This document shows positions 11,848 to 23,190 of a stretch of DNA of 64,000 nt, piece after piece (the first letter of the stretch is position 1; every line of letters begins with the position of its first letter). The notes below the pieces were generated by a model. It saw only the letters and a program-made list of their open reading frames with translations. It ran no database searches and was not told the origin of the DNA. The position numbers and the translations under genes were made by a program. Source of the DNA: Nitzschia sp. pyKryTriq1 (Eukaryota; Bacillariophyta; Bacillariophyceae; Bacillariales; Bacillariaceae); contig OY101130.1 of the NCBI GenBank assembly GCA_956465555.1, positions 744,001-808,000 of the forward strand, written 5' to 3'.

Positions 11848-13070
11848 ATGTCGGGTAGGGCTGAAGATATTCCTTCGTTCTACGCTGTTTCCCCGGATAG
11901 AAGCTACTAAATATATAATTTGAGGCTGAAGGAATCACACTGAACAAGAGATACCAGGCAACAGCCCCTTTAAACTAATAACCTCTCAACGAGCAAAATG
12001 AATGTAGTAGCGTAGACTAGCCACTCTATCTATCTCTACTACGAAATAGGTAAAGCTTCTCTACTAGAGTCAACTTTCTCTCTCTCTCTCTCTCTCTCTA
12101 CTCTAGTAGTACTGGTAGCTAGAGAGTCGTAAAAAAGTTGAAAGCTCTGCCACAGTACCTGTACTGTACAGTACGGTACTTTGTACTTGGAAAGTCCCTC
12201 TCTACTACGAGTATTCCTCAAGCAGCGAAAAGGGCTGTCGTGATGTCGTCTTCACCTACTAATGGACACTACCAGCACCGGTACAGTACCGGTACCGGTA
12301 CATTATTGGGAAAATGCTACGAAAGTAACATTAGACACGCATCTCGGTCATAATTCACGCTATTTCCATTCCGCTTGTTCCAATCTGCTCCCATTCTTCA
12401 GACTCGTCGTTCCGTCTTGACATCCAACGTTCTAGATTCAACGCTAGATATTTGCCTATTCTAGCTGGGACTGTTCCTCCAGTAGAATACGTCTGACATT
12501 CGTCTTGACAACTGTCTTGAATGTCTCCAACACATATCGTATGCTCGATCATGGTTCAAGAGACATTTGTAAAGTGTTAGATCCCATCACACCCAAGGTT
12601 GTCAACGATCCCAATAGACATTGTAAGACCTTTTAAGATCCACGATCGATGTCACTCATCCATATTCATCCGTGAGCGAATCGTCCTTGATCGAATCATT
12701 AGTGTCTGTCCTTCGCTCGGTGTTGGACTCTTCCGATCGAAGTCCCTCTTCAACACATAACCTGGTATTGTCTCAGACATGAGACATCGAAGCGACAGTC
12801 AGTCGCCCGTCTCTGAACCGTCTGTACCTCGTACGCACAAAGCGTCGACCGCAAAGACCACACCGACGCCACCGATCTTTTTCTCGGAATAAAATGGGAA
12901 ACAATGGATCAGAAGACAAAAGCCCAGCACCACCGCAACCATCGCCATCAATCCCATCATACGGTATCATAATATTGCAACATAAATAGCCTTGCAGAGT
13001 TCAGAGCACATCCCACGGACCGTCTTCATCGTGTTTCTGTGAATAGGCCGAACATCATATTAATCTCGAG
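11848..13070. other. Intergenic region with (TC)n repeat and GTAC palindromes
   Basis: This 1.2 kb lies between the transporter stop and the RNA polymerase I start. It contains a (TC)n run at about 12068-12100 and a GTACCGGTACC cluster at about 12160-12305. Two short minus-strand ORFs (12355..12552, 12773..12970) lack recognisable features and are not called. Confidence 0.5.
12068..12100. repeat. (TC)n microsatellite
   Basis: An uninterrupted TC dinucleotide run of about 25-30 nt. A similar run lies at about 58746-58767 and a hexamer-type TTTCTC repeat at 23710-23755. Confidence 0.85.
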
Positions 13071-16000
13071 ATGGCCTCCACCAACCCTTGTGATCCTATC
13101 ATTCGAAGGCAGATCGAAAACGTGGAATTCGGGTGAGTGTCGTCGTTTCATTCCGGTTTGGCAGCATCGTCGTGTTTCTAATTTTTGCCGTGCTGCTAAA
13201 GGTTTTATTCTGATGAGGACGTCCGATCACGAAGCGTTTGTGAGATCACGTCGAGCGTTTCTGTAGACGCGCTCGGCAATCCCCTTCCAAACGGAGTCTA
13301 CGATCCTCGTCTTGGCCCTCCAAGTGCAGAAAGTCCGCCATGCACAACATGTGCACTAAGATACTTGGGTTGCCCGGGCCATTTTGGGCACATTGAGCTT
13401 TGTGTGCCATTATACCACCCCCTTCTGTTTGGAAAGCTTGTCGACCTTCTTCGAATCAAATGCTTGAACTGCCACAAGTTGACCGCGCCGTCGGGGCAGC
13501 TGGATGTTTACAAGGTTAAATTTGAGCTTCTCCGTCATGGTCGCTATACCGAGGCGTTAGGTTTAGATGATCGGCTGGCTGCAGTGATGAAGGATTCGAA
13601 GCAGAGAAAAGATGAGACGAAGGGCGCTGTTTCGATCCAGTCTGCTTTGTTAGCGGTAGATGAAGTATTAAAGGAGCTTTCAGAATCTATGAGCGAGGCA
13701 TCTGAGCTACACAAAATGTCTTCCTTCGAAGAAACCTGTTATCGTGATCTTGCAAAGGAGGTGATATCAAACTGCCGGTCCGCCAAAAACTGTCCTCATT
13801 GCGGTGCCTTCTCCCCTAGAATCAGGCAGGATTCAAGTAACAAAATTTTTCAGTCTCCTTTAGCCGCCACATTGAAACGGATAAATGAAGCCGAGGGCAT
13901 TGAAATTGTTCCCGCGCTGGTTGGTGGGGAAGCAAATGGTGCTGATTCGGTTGGAGGAGACAAGGCAAAGGACACAGCTGGCCATATTGCAGACGGCGAT
14001 GAAGAGTTTAGCCCAGACGACTCGTCTAGGGACAAATACATGCATCCTTCCGAGGTGAAAGCACAGGTAGAAAGAACGTGGGCGGCGAATCCTGATCTGT
14101 GTAAGTCAGTGTTCGCCGTCCAAGGGTCCGGTATTTTCTTCCTGCAAGCTGTAGCAGTCCCACCGAATCGATTCCGACCCCCGATGCATCTCGGTGGAAT
14201 GATCGTTGAGCATGCCCAAAATATGTATTTGAACAAAATCTTAAGCAGCAATGAACTTGTTCGCGTCAACTTTGTCAATAAAAGCGAAGCAAGTGCCTAC
14301 AAGCATTGGATTGATTTGCAGACACATCTCAATTGCTACATGGATTCTTCGAAAGATCCCAGTATGAACCAAAACATGTCGCCGGGGATTCGGCAATTGC
14401 TTGAACGAAAGGAAGGAATCTTCCGCAAACATATGATGGGGAAAAGAGTCAACTTCGCTTGCAGATCTGTCATCTCACCAGATCCTTATATTGGGACTAA
14501 TGAAATCGGAATTCCGCGACATTTTGCTGTGACTCTGACTTATCCAACTCCTGTGACCGACATAAATATCGAGCAAATGAAAGCATTGGTTGAACGAGGT
14601 CCAGAACAGTACCCTGGAGCGAGGTGGGTCGAATTCCCCGATAGAAGAGTTGACCTGAGCAAAATGGACGAACACAAGCGGGAAGCCGTAGCTTCCATGT
14701 TGCTGAAGCATGCTAAAAAAGGAGGACAACCAGCAATCGTTGGACGACAAATGCGGGATGGTGATATGGTCTTGATGAATCGGCAGGTAGGTTTCGTTTT
14801 GCCTTATTTTTACATATTTTCGATCCAAGGATAAGATACACCGTCATGCACCACTCTGAAAAGTGTTTGTTAGATAACGACTCATCCGGTGGCCATGGAT
14901 AGCAGCAATGTTGTTCTAGATGTCGCCCGGAGGATCGACAAAGTCGCTTTTCTTGACTCCGTGTATTATTCCATGGGTTGTCTTACGCATTTCTTCCTCA
15001 GCCTACTCTTCACAAACCAGGAATTATGGCCCATGAAGTAAGAGTTCTCCACAGTCCTACTCAGAAGACCATCCGTATGCATTACGCAAGTAAGCAAACT
15101 CACGTTTTGTGGTCGTCCGGTTCCGATTCGATTCATGCACTCACCCTCGTATTTGAATCCTCCAGATTGCAATACTTACAACGCAGACTTTGATGGCGAC
15201 GAAATGAATTGCCACTTCCCTCAAAGCGACCTGGCCCGCGCCGAGGCTGAGTACCTGGCAAAAACAGACTTGCAATACATAGTTCCTACTGACGGGTCAC
15301 CATTACGTGGTTTAATTCAAGATCACGTTGTTGCAGGGGTCAAATTGACAAAAAGGGACACTTTTCTTGAAAAGTGGGAGTATCAGCAACTTTTGTTTGC
15401 GACGTTGGCGAGTTTACCGCGCCTTGAAATCATCCGATCTGATTCGAACATTGAGCTTATGCCTCCAGCCATCTTGAAACCGAAGCCTTTATGGACTGGA
15501 AAGCAAGTAATCTCTACTCTACTGAATCATCTTAGGAAAGGAAATGACAGAGACTTTCGGTCCAAGATTCTGGCTGGAATATCGACTGAACGAAAGGCAA
15601 AAACCCCTGGATCTGCGTTCGGCACGGTGCATGAAGAAAATTTGGTTCTTATCAGAGACGGAGAGTTGTTAAGAGGAGTGTTGGACAAAGCAGCCTTTGG
15701 TGCAACAGATTTTTCTCTGGTGCATGCAGTGTTCGAAGCTTATGGGCCCAGTAAAGCTGGGCTACTCTTAAATGCTCTTGGGCGTCTCTTCACGGCCTAC
15801 TTACAGTACTTTTCAGGCCATTCATGCAGGATGGAGGATCTAGTCTTGACGAAAGCATCGGACTCTGTCCGGCGTGGTCTAATCAATGTGAGTGTTCATA
15901 ACAGGCTGGCCTAAGGTGGAGACTCGATCATCGTTTAACGTTCGTCCTCTCCTCTTGGTTTGATTTGTAGAAAGCGTACAACATGGGTTCCCGAGCAGCG

Positions 16001-18833
16001 AGGGCTTGGGCTAATTCAGAAGGCGGCAAGGTGCCCATTGAACTGGATGAAAACGAGGACAAGGGTCCACTGAAACCCGTAGAAGCAGCAGCTGCAGCCT
16101 TCAAGGTTCGTCAGCTCCTGTCAGGCAACGAAGGAAGAAATAATTCGGCAGCTTTCGATGGGTTCATGATGTCAAAGCTCAACCCTCTGGCATCGGATAT
16201 TGTAAAAGCGTGTCTTCCTGATGGTTTGGCGGTCCCCTTTCCGCTCAATGTGAGTGAATCATTCTTTGGGCTCTGCTACCAGTATATTTGTGAAGGATTA
16301 TTCTCAACCTCCTTTCTCCGTACCAAGACTTTCGGGATAATGGTCACAACAGGTGCAAAAGGTTCCATCGTTAATCAGTCGCAGGTGTCCTGTGCCCTCG
16401 GGCAGCAGGCTTTAGAAGGTCGGAGAGTTCCACGAATGAGTAGCGGTCGCACCCTTCCTTCTTTTGCGCCTTTCGATGTCAACCCAAGAGCCGATGGGTT
16501 TGTAATGGATCGCTTCCTCACTGGTATCCGACCTCAGGAATACTACTTTCACTGTATGGCGGGGCGGGAAGGCTTGGTAGACACAGCAGTGAAGACATCT
16601 CGGTCTGGTTATCTCCAGCGATGCTTGGTGAAGCATCTTGAAGAGGTAAAGGTCTGCTATGACTACACTGTAAGGAATGGGGAGGGTGGCGTTCTCCAGT
16701 TTTTGTACGGTGAGGATGGTCTTGACCCAACAAAATCATCATACTTGGATTGTTCAGAGACGTCATTTGTGTACATGGCACGCAACAGTCAATCTCTCGG
16801 ACAAGGTCAGGTTGCACTGCCGGGTTCAACAATCGAGCTAGCTGCTGCTGATGCAGAGCGTAATAAAGAGGTAAAGAACACAATAGAAACGCACGCCGTT
16901 CTGAATGTCGGCGACTTTGTGCTCGCGCGCCGTCTTCGACTCGGGTCTCAATGGGCGAGAGGTGCTCTATGCGAGGGATGGTTTGATGCAAAAGTTGTGG
17001 ACATCGACAACAAAAGAAAAACTTTCCATGTGGAATACCTCAAAGATGGTCGCGTGGAAAGAAATATTCCCAGAGAAGTTAACTTTGGGAGGAATTCTAC
17101 TGCTTCGAGCACATGCCAGTTGATCAAGCCTGCTGCAGGAGACCCTATTCTTTCTTCATCCCGGCCTTCCCATCGACTTGGAACTAGCGGAGCCTGTGTC
17201 TCCGAGCGGCTTGCTCTTGCTGCTACCATGGCTCTCAGTAAGAGCACGGAATTGCAACAAGTGCTGAAACAAAACAATATGTCAGCTTCTAAGTTTGGTC
17301 ATTTAGTAGCTGCGAAATACGGGGCTGCGCTGTGCGCTCCTGGTGAAGCTGTTGGAAGTATCGCTGCACAGTCCGTCGGAGAACCTTCAACCCAGATGAC
17401 ACTGAACACTTTTCATCTTGGTAAGTTATGCACGTCTGTTTGAATGAGCACTTTTATTTCATCCTATGACTCATTCTTGTCGTCGATTAGCTGGAGCGGG
17501 CGCAAATGTAACCTTAGGCATTCCAAGGTTAAGGGAGATAATCATGACTGCCTCTCGGGAACTCAAAACACCAACGATGTCAGTCCCACTTCTAGAGGAT
17601 GTGACCGAGAGCGAAGCAACGAAGCTCACGAGGGCATTCACCAAACTTACACTTAACGAGCTGATTGCTGGGCACCAGGGCGTGCATGTGCGAGAGACCC
17701 TAGTACAGAGCGATAGTGGCGTTTGGCAGCGTGCCTACTACGTGTCTCTGAAGTTTCACCCAGCCGAGCGTATCAAAACTGCTTTCGGTCTTACTTTGAA
17801 AGACATCGCTCGGGTTGTGGCCAAACTATTTGTTCCAGCGCTTTCGATGCAAATGAAATTGGAGCTCCGTCGGTCAGCGACGGATGGAGAGGGAATCATC
17901 TCCGTGGAGGGAGGGGCTTCTTCCGATATTGTTGAGGAAGAAGGTCTATCTGGATCAAAGACAAAAAATAATCAGTCTGATTTGTTAGATGATGATGACG
18001 ACAACGATGAAGACAGCGTGGAAATGTTTGCACCAGAAGATGGTGCTAGAGCCAATCGTTCCCAAGTGGAGTCATACGGAAACAAAGAAGACGACGACGG
18101 CGATGACGATTTCGATGCGCCATATGACGATTCAAATGGCGAAGATACTGATCATGAGGACAGCAGCACTTCGAACCAAAATCCAGCCACTCCTTTACAA
18201 CCAGAATCTTCATTCATGGACAGCACATTTGGAGTGAAAGTTGATGAGGGAAGAAACTTGATTCATCTGCAGCCTCTTCGCGTTGATCCTTCGGCACGAC
18301 CATTGCTGATGGTTGGTCTGGTCGAGAGAGCGGCGGCGCGAACTCTTGTTTGTTCCACAAAAAATATTGAGCAAGCTTTCATAAATAAAGAGGAAGGACG
18401 TGGTCGGTGCTTGCAGATAGCGGGAATAAATTTCTCTGAAATCTGGGAGCTTGAAAGGGTTGTTCACAACAAACTTCTTTCCAATGACATCTGGGCAGTG
18501 CGCTGCGCATATGGCGTGGAAGCATCCCGGAACACAATCGTCGAGCAAATTCGAAGCGTTTTTGGGGTGTACGGTATTGAGGTTGATCCTCGCCACCTCA
18601 GCCTGATTGCTGACTACATGACCTTCAGCGGGGGATATACTGCCATGAGTCGAACTGGTATGCGTGAGATGAGTTCGCCTTTCCTCCAGATGAGCTTCGA
18701 GACTACCGCTCAGTTCTTGACCCAAGCTGCGCTGATCTCGTCCAAGGATAAGTTGCAGAGTCCAAGCGCAAATATCGTGGTGGGAAGACCAATCCGCCAC
18801 GGCACCGGCTCTTTCTCTCTGTTAGCAAAGTAA
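13071..18833 (+). CDS. RPA1: DNA-directed RNA polymerase I largest subunit (RPA1/A190, about 1749 aa)
   Basis: Six exons: 13071..13132, 13202..14786, 15002..15089, 15166..15887, 15971..17420 and 17491..18833 (5250 nt, frame closed). It transcribes the large rRNA precursor in the nucleolus. Visible marks: clamp zinc motif CTTCALRYLGCPGHFGHIEL with a second pair KCLNC; KRVNFACRSVISPDP; NRQPTLHKPGIMAH across intron 3; the catalytic Mg loop NADFDGDEMN at about residues 584-593, made by joining exons 3 and 4; and GEAVGSIAAQSVGEPSTQMT then LNTFHLAGAG around the trigger loop. The Pol I assignment rests on the short DNA-binding spacer, the acidic jaw insertion (about 1469-1525) and the absence of a heptad-repeat tail. 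Odd: a Tudor-like module at about 1131-1192. Length fits the family (about 1700). Confidence 0.95.
16904..17089 (+). other. Tudor/agenet-like insertion within RPA1
   Basis: Residues about 1131-1192 of the polymerase subunit read VGDFVLARR, then WFDAKVVDIDNKRKTFHVEY, then LKDGRVERNIPRE. This is the pattern of a Tudor-type beta-barrel (GD.V.AR ... W..A.V..I ... F.V.Y.DG..E..). It lies between the YGEDGLDPTKSS segment and the trigger-loop entry (GEAVGSIAAQS), inside one exon, with no splice sites at its borders. Confidence 0.55.
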
Positions 18834-19491
18834 AGCTTAAATTTGACTTGTTATTAAGAAATGTCTCTCTGGAATGGACTTGTGTACTCTATGGTCCCGA
18901 CGAATACGAGTAGACTAGTAGATACTAGTCCCTAAATGTTGCTATCGCCTGTGGATAATAAAACGTACGGTAGGTGGAACAGTGTGTTACATGCAAGTGG
19001 TAATGAGTAATCAGCCGGGGAACGGGGAACCATTTCGACACTTTGGAACTGATCTCTAGTATTATTACTATATCGTTAAGCAGCGGAAAATGCTCTGTCT
19101 AATTTAGTTACTACGAGTTGAATGCGCGCGAAAGAAAACTGCAGTAGGTCCACGTGGCGCCGGTACAAACACCCAATAACTTTCGTAGTGTTAGATTCGC
19201 AAACAACAATGAGATCATGATGCAGATGATGTTCATGGTTGTTTCCTTTATTCTACCACTGTGGTTGCGTCATCGGATATGACGTGAGCACGAGTGTCGA
19301 TCTGGATAGTCGACGTGTCAGTTTCAATATGGTCCGTCCCTCGTGCGGTATCGTCAACTGGTCTATTCCCAACAACCTGTATGGACACTTTTCTAATCAT
19401 ACTTGAAGGCGATTTCATTATCAGTTGAGCATTTAGCAGTGTTCGTCTAAATTTGTCTGGCGTGATCTCCATGTCTTGAATATCATCGTTT
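18834..19491. other. Intergenic region, no gene seen
   Basis: This 0.66 kb lies between RPA1 and the plastid membrane protein. There are short low-complexity stretches only. A minus-strand ORF that starts at 20084 reaches into it (19248) but is antisense to the next gene and not supported. Confidence 0.5.
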
Positions 19492-20637
19492 ATGGCAAAA
19501 GATACAATGAAGGTGACGATTTCTTTTCTGTGCATGTTGGCATTGGTTGATACCTCGGTGACAACCGCTTTCGCTCCTTTGCCATCGGTGTTCTCTCTGC
19601 AGTCCATTGGTATTGTTGGAGGCAAGCAAAGCGCACGGGGCGTTCTCCACGTAGCGAGCGCATCGTCGTCTGATGTAAAATCCGAAGTTGCTGTCTCGGC
19701 GGAACTGGAGCCCACCACAAAAAATGATCTTTTGGTGAAATTAGTGTCTTGGAAAGTTGTGTCGTTTCCAGAGACCCAAATGGTGGCCTCGGTGTTTCTT
19801 GGTTGCGTCGCCACTTTCGCGCTGAACAACCTTCTTTCCGTTGGTCCGATCAAATCATCGAGTATCGTGGGGATGATTTCAACCATGCTTCTGCCAGAAA
19901 AGTTGGCTCTTGGTGCACTTTGTGGTTCCTTTGCAGGGATGGCTCGCGAAGCTGTCATCCCTGACATAAAAGCTTCTGCTGTTTTGGGTCTGGTCAGCGC
20001 TTTTGCGATGGTGCTTTTTGATCGGAAGAAATGGCTCATTGGAGTTGGAGGTCGGCTTGGATTCATAGCACAACTTGGATGCACTTCGCAATTTCTGATA
20101 TCTTCACTGTTTTTCGCGCAACACGCTGCAGCGAAACTGGTAGGGCCATACCCTCACATCACCCCGAATCTACTGTTGCAGCTTTTGCCTACATGCATTT
20201 ATACTGTTGTCGGAGCGTTACTGATGAGCGCCTGGAAGGAGGCATTGGCAAGTCAATCAAAGAGAGCCGGTTACTCAGACGTGGCTACAGGTACATTAAA
20301 GCGCCTATCAACCTCTGTCGCCGCCGTTAGTGTGACAGGTTTGGTGATGTCTCTTTTTCCCGTTTCGGTTGCAGGACCTGCATTCTGCGGATCTTTTATT
20401 GCTATGTCCTCCCCAGAGAAAATCGAGACCTATGGCGGCTTGATAGGTGCATCGCTTGTGGGAGGCGTGAGCCAAATATTTCTGGCGGGCGTCTTGCTTG
20501 GAGGGTGGGGCGGGAAACTTGGCACGTGCTCGCTTTTGGGGGTGCTCTTGTACAAAAAAATGATGCTGTTTATGGCTGCATACTCAAAAGCTCTGAAGGG
20601 ACGGACACCAAAACCCGACACCGCAAAACGCTTATAA
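19492..20637 (+). CDS. Plastid multi-TM membrane protein with internal duplication (381 aa)
   Basis: Single exon. The N-terminus is a signal peptide (ISFLCMLALVDTSV) followed by TTAFAPLP, the diatom AFAP cleavage motif, so a plastid route is likely. ATG at 19492 or 19507 could be the start. The mature part has about seven or eight hydrophobic segments. Two halves resemble each other: CGSFAGM ... GGRLGFIAQLG (from about residue 144) and CGSFIAM ... GGKLGTCSLLG (from about 299), with nearly equal spacing (42 versus 41 residues from the Cys to the GG). Such a repeat suggests an inverted or tandem-repeat transporter fold. No family is recognised. It converges on the methionine aminopeptidase gene, 92 nt apart. 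Confidence 0.75.
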   Translation: MAKDTMKVTISFLCMLALVDTSVTTAFAPLPSVFSLQSIGIVGGKQSARGVLHVASASSSDVKSEVAVSAELEPTTKNDLLVKLVSWKVVSFPETQMVASVFLGCVATFALNNLLSVGPIKSSSIVGMISTMLLPEKLALGALCGSFAGMAREAVIPDIKASAVLGLVSAFAMVLFDRKKWLIGVGGRLGFIAQLGCTSQFLISSLFFAQHAAAKLVGPYPHITPNLLLQLLPTCIYTVVGALLMSAWKEALASQSKRAGYSDVATGTLKRLSTSVAAVSVTGLVMSLFPVSVAGPAFCGSFIAMSSPEKIETYGGLIGASLVGGVSQIFLAGVLLGGWGGKLGTCSLLGVLLYKKMMLFMAAYSKALKGRTPKPDTAKRL

Positions 20638-20729
20638 AGTTATCGTCTGAATCGATATACCGGTAGTAAAGGTCCGCTAAATTGTCTGCGAATCTTCGCC
20701 GCTTTCGTAGGAAAATCATCGCCCGGTAA

Positions 20730-21935
20730 CTACAATGCTAGTTTTGCGTTAATTTCTTCTGCTCTTTTGATTGCTGCTTCTGAAGTACCCAGAAAGAAAC
20801 CTTTGTGCACCGTGGAATCTTTCTCCCAGAACTGTAACACCGAGTTCTCGTTCTTGGCCGTGAAGGCTTCAACGCCATCATCTGTCACTAGCAAAGTGTG
20901 CTCAAATTGTGCCGACCGTTTTCCGTCCACCGTTGTTGCAGTCCAATCATCCGGCCAGCTCAAAACCTTGGCAGTTCCTTCACAAATCATTGGTTCGATC
21001 GTAAAAGTATGACCAGCAGCCATTTGCCCATTTGGTTCATTATTTCGATAATGCAGGATGTTGGGGGTTGTGTGAAACACGCTCCCGATTCCATGTCCGC
21101 AGAAATTTCGAACCGTTGAAAGCCCTTCGGGAACTATGTGATCTTCAATTATCCCACCCAAATCTTTATAATCTCTCCCGGGTTTGACGTACTTGCAAGC
21201 TTTAATCCAACAGTCATACGTGACTTGCAGCAGTTTCCTGGCATCTGGGTCCGGCTCACCTGCGACGAACATTTCACTACAATCCCCGTGGTATCCATCC
21301 AAATAAGTTGTGATATCAATGTTGATGATGTCGCCTTCCTTCAACTTTCGATCATCAGGTATACCATGACAGATGACTTCGTTAACGGATGTGCAACATG
21401 ACTTGGGAAATCCGTGATAATTCAAAGGAGAAGGGTACGCAGATGCAGCAACGATGGCTTCGTGCACTGCTGTGTCAATTTCGTCAGTAGTTACCCCGGT
21501 CTCGACCAACTTTCCTGCCATGTCAAGAATCTCTCGTGCCAGCTTTCCTGCTGCGCGCATCTTTTCAATTTCCTCTGGCTTTTTCACCTCAATAATCCAA
21601 GGAAGAAGAGGAGAGGAGCTTCCCTTTTTGGGCACTCCATCTAGAGCGTAATCAGGGAGTACAATGTTTTTGTCGACTACAACTCGTTGTGGGGATTGCA
21701 CGCCCGGTCTAATTGAGCCAGCGTAAGGGAATGACGGAGTTTGTGAATCAGCCACAGGGCTACCAAAACCTTTAGCGCCTGATTTCCCACTGGTTTTCTT
21801 TCCCTGTTTCTTGTTCATAAACGCAGATGTGCTTGAATTTATGGTCGGGCTTGGTTTGCTTCTTTGGGGGGCGAAGGCGGCCCCAGACAAAACACTAGCC
21901 GCAATGAGCAATCCGAAAACGCAGAACGTAGACAT
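20730..21935 (-). CDS. Methionine aminopeptidase type I, plastid-targeted (401 aa)
   Basis: Single exon; ATG at 21935 chosen because the frame upstream has no other ATG. It removes the initiator Met from new proteins. The presequence MSTFCVFGLLIAASVLSGAA plus FAP is a signal peptide with the diatom plastid motif. The catalytic domain shows NYHGFPKSCCTSVNEVICHG, the metal ligands in DIINIDITTYLDGYHGDCSE (two Asp), CGHGIGSVFHTTPNILHY (His), FTIEPMICEG (Glu) and SAQFEHTLLVT (Glu), so all five metal ligands are present. The pita-bread fold starts at WIIEVKKPEEIEKMRAAGKL. No N-terminal zinc fingers of the cytosolic MAP1 form are seen, which fits an organelle enzyme. Confidence 0.95.
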   Translation of the reverse strand: MSTFCVFGLLIAASVLSGAAFAPQRSKPSPTINSSTSAFMNKKQGKKTSGKSGAKGFGSPVADSQTPSFPYAGSIRPGVQSPQRVVVDKNIVLPDYALDGVPKKGSSSPLLPWIIEVKKPEEIEKMRAAGKLAREILDMAGKLVETGVTTDEIDTAVHEAIVAASAYPSPLNYHGFPKSCCTSVNEVICHGIPDDRKLKEGDIINIDITTYLDGYHGDCSEMFVAGEPDPDARKLLQVTYDCWIKACKYVKPGRDYKDLGGIIEDHIVPEGLSTVRNFCGHGIGSVFHTTPNILHYRNNEPNGQMAAGHTFTIEPMICEGTAKVLSWPDDWTATTVDGKRSAQFEHTLLVTDDGVEAFTAKNENSVLQFWEKDSTVHKGFFLGTSEAAIKRAEEINAKLAL

Positions 21936-22999
21936 GTTGCGTGTTGGCACAACAGACGCAGCGGATATTTCGGCTGGAAGCGGCGTAATTTAGAAAGGTC
22001 CAAATGGTTCGAGTAAAGAGGGGGTGTATGGGCGATCGGAGATCTAATGATAATCGGGGATCGCGATGAGATGAGACGAGAGGAGGGATGAGGGATGGTA
22101 CTTGTGAAAAACGAGTACTCGTACTCGTCTATGACGGGGAGCTGGAGGCTACAAGCAAATGATGTGTTGCACCGCGGTCAATGGTCCAGAATCCAGAAGA
22201 AGTAGCCACTATTACTAAGAGTATGTCGTAACAAACCGGACAGCTATAGTAGAGAGTAGGTGAGGGACTTCTGGCTGATGAAGCCGGCTGCGTAACAGCA
22301 TACTGTACTCGTACTTTACCTGTATGATTAGAGACCGAGACCTGCAGTAGTATCAAGTATGTACGAGTAGCACGGTACTGTATTAGGATTTTTACCGGCT
22401 GGCTGAAAATAATAGTGCATGATGAATCAAAGATGAATGTGTGGCAGATCTCAGCGCTTACCACAATCGACAGGTTACCCGTGGAAGTGGAAAGTCGTCG
22501 AAGTCCAACCGGTCGAATGGATCACGAGGTATCCCCGAAGCACGACCAAGCGATGCTACGAGTACTGTACGACTACAATACGAACCGAACTACTTTCGAG
22601 CCCAACAAGACCTTGGAAATCTAGTAGGAGCATGTGGAATGGCTACCAAGTGTATCAAGAAGCCAAAGGGCCCTGCAAGAATACATCTGCCAAGAGGAAA
22701 CAAACAGCAGACCAAGAGACAAAACTCAGAAATTTGAAAAAAGACACGAATTGCAACAGTACGCAACACGGCGGCAGGATTTCACTTGTGCAATCGTTTG
22801 TCAAGAGGATTCTACTACTTGTTACATTACGAAGAAACACCTGCGAAAGCTCGCCTCGTGACCCAGAGCCTCAACGACTGCAAGAACACTGTAAGTGAGT
22901 GTTCGTACTCCCCCGAGGAGAGTGCACATGTCCGTACTAGTAGGAGGGTGGTGGTCCCCAACCGCACATCCCAAAAGTAGGAATGATCAAACATCTGAC

Positions 23000-23190
23000 C
23001 TCGCGCTTACGATGCATTTCTGCATAGCTCGAGAAGAGCAAATCAACTGCTAGTAGATCACAATCTAGATCACCATGACGGGGATGGCTTCTCGGAGGGC
23101 ATATGCCAAACCTGTGTACTCTGCCTCCGTCGTGCTCAATGCGATTTCTTGCATTAGTGCCGATCGCCAGAATTACTGGGCTAATTTAGC
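23000..23190 (-). mobile_element. Decayed Ty1/copia retrotransposon fragment (RNase H)
   Basis: Read on the minus strand from about 23170, the frame gives WRSALMQEIALSTTEAEY followed by TGLAYALREAIPVM. This is the hallmark of copia RNase H (W.S..Q.EIALSTTEAEY..L..A.REAIP). The catalytic-region Glu and Tyr of TEAEY are kept. Upstream, PVI fits the usual CPVIWAS motif only after a one-base shift, and stop codons follow just downstream, so the piece is a broken remnant. No LTRs, reverse transcriptase or integrase were found nearby. Copia (CoDi) elements are abundant in diatom genomes. Confidence 0.8.

Noticed and set aside
19248-20084. 278-codon minus-strand ORF
   Set aside because: It is antisense to the plastid membrane protein, which has a signal peptide, AFAP motif and repeated TM pattern; the minus frame shows no domain.
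22437-22980. Cluster of overlapping plus-strand ORFs
   Set aside because: All short, in competing frames, with no recognisable protein features; not linked to the copia relic.
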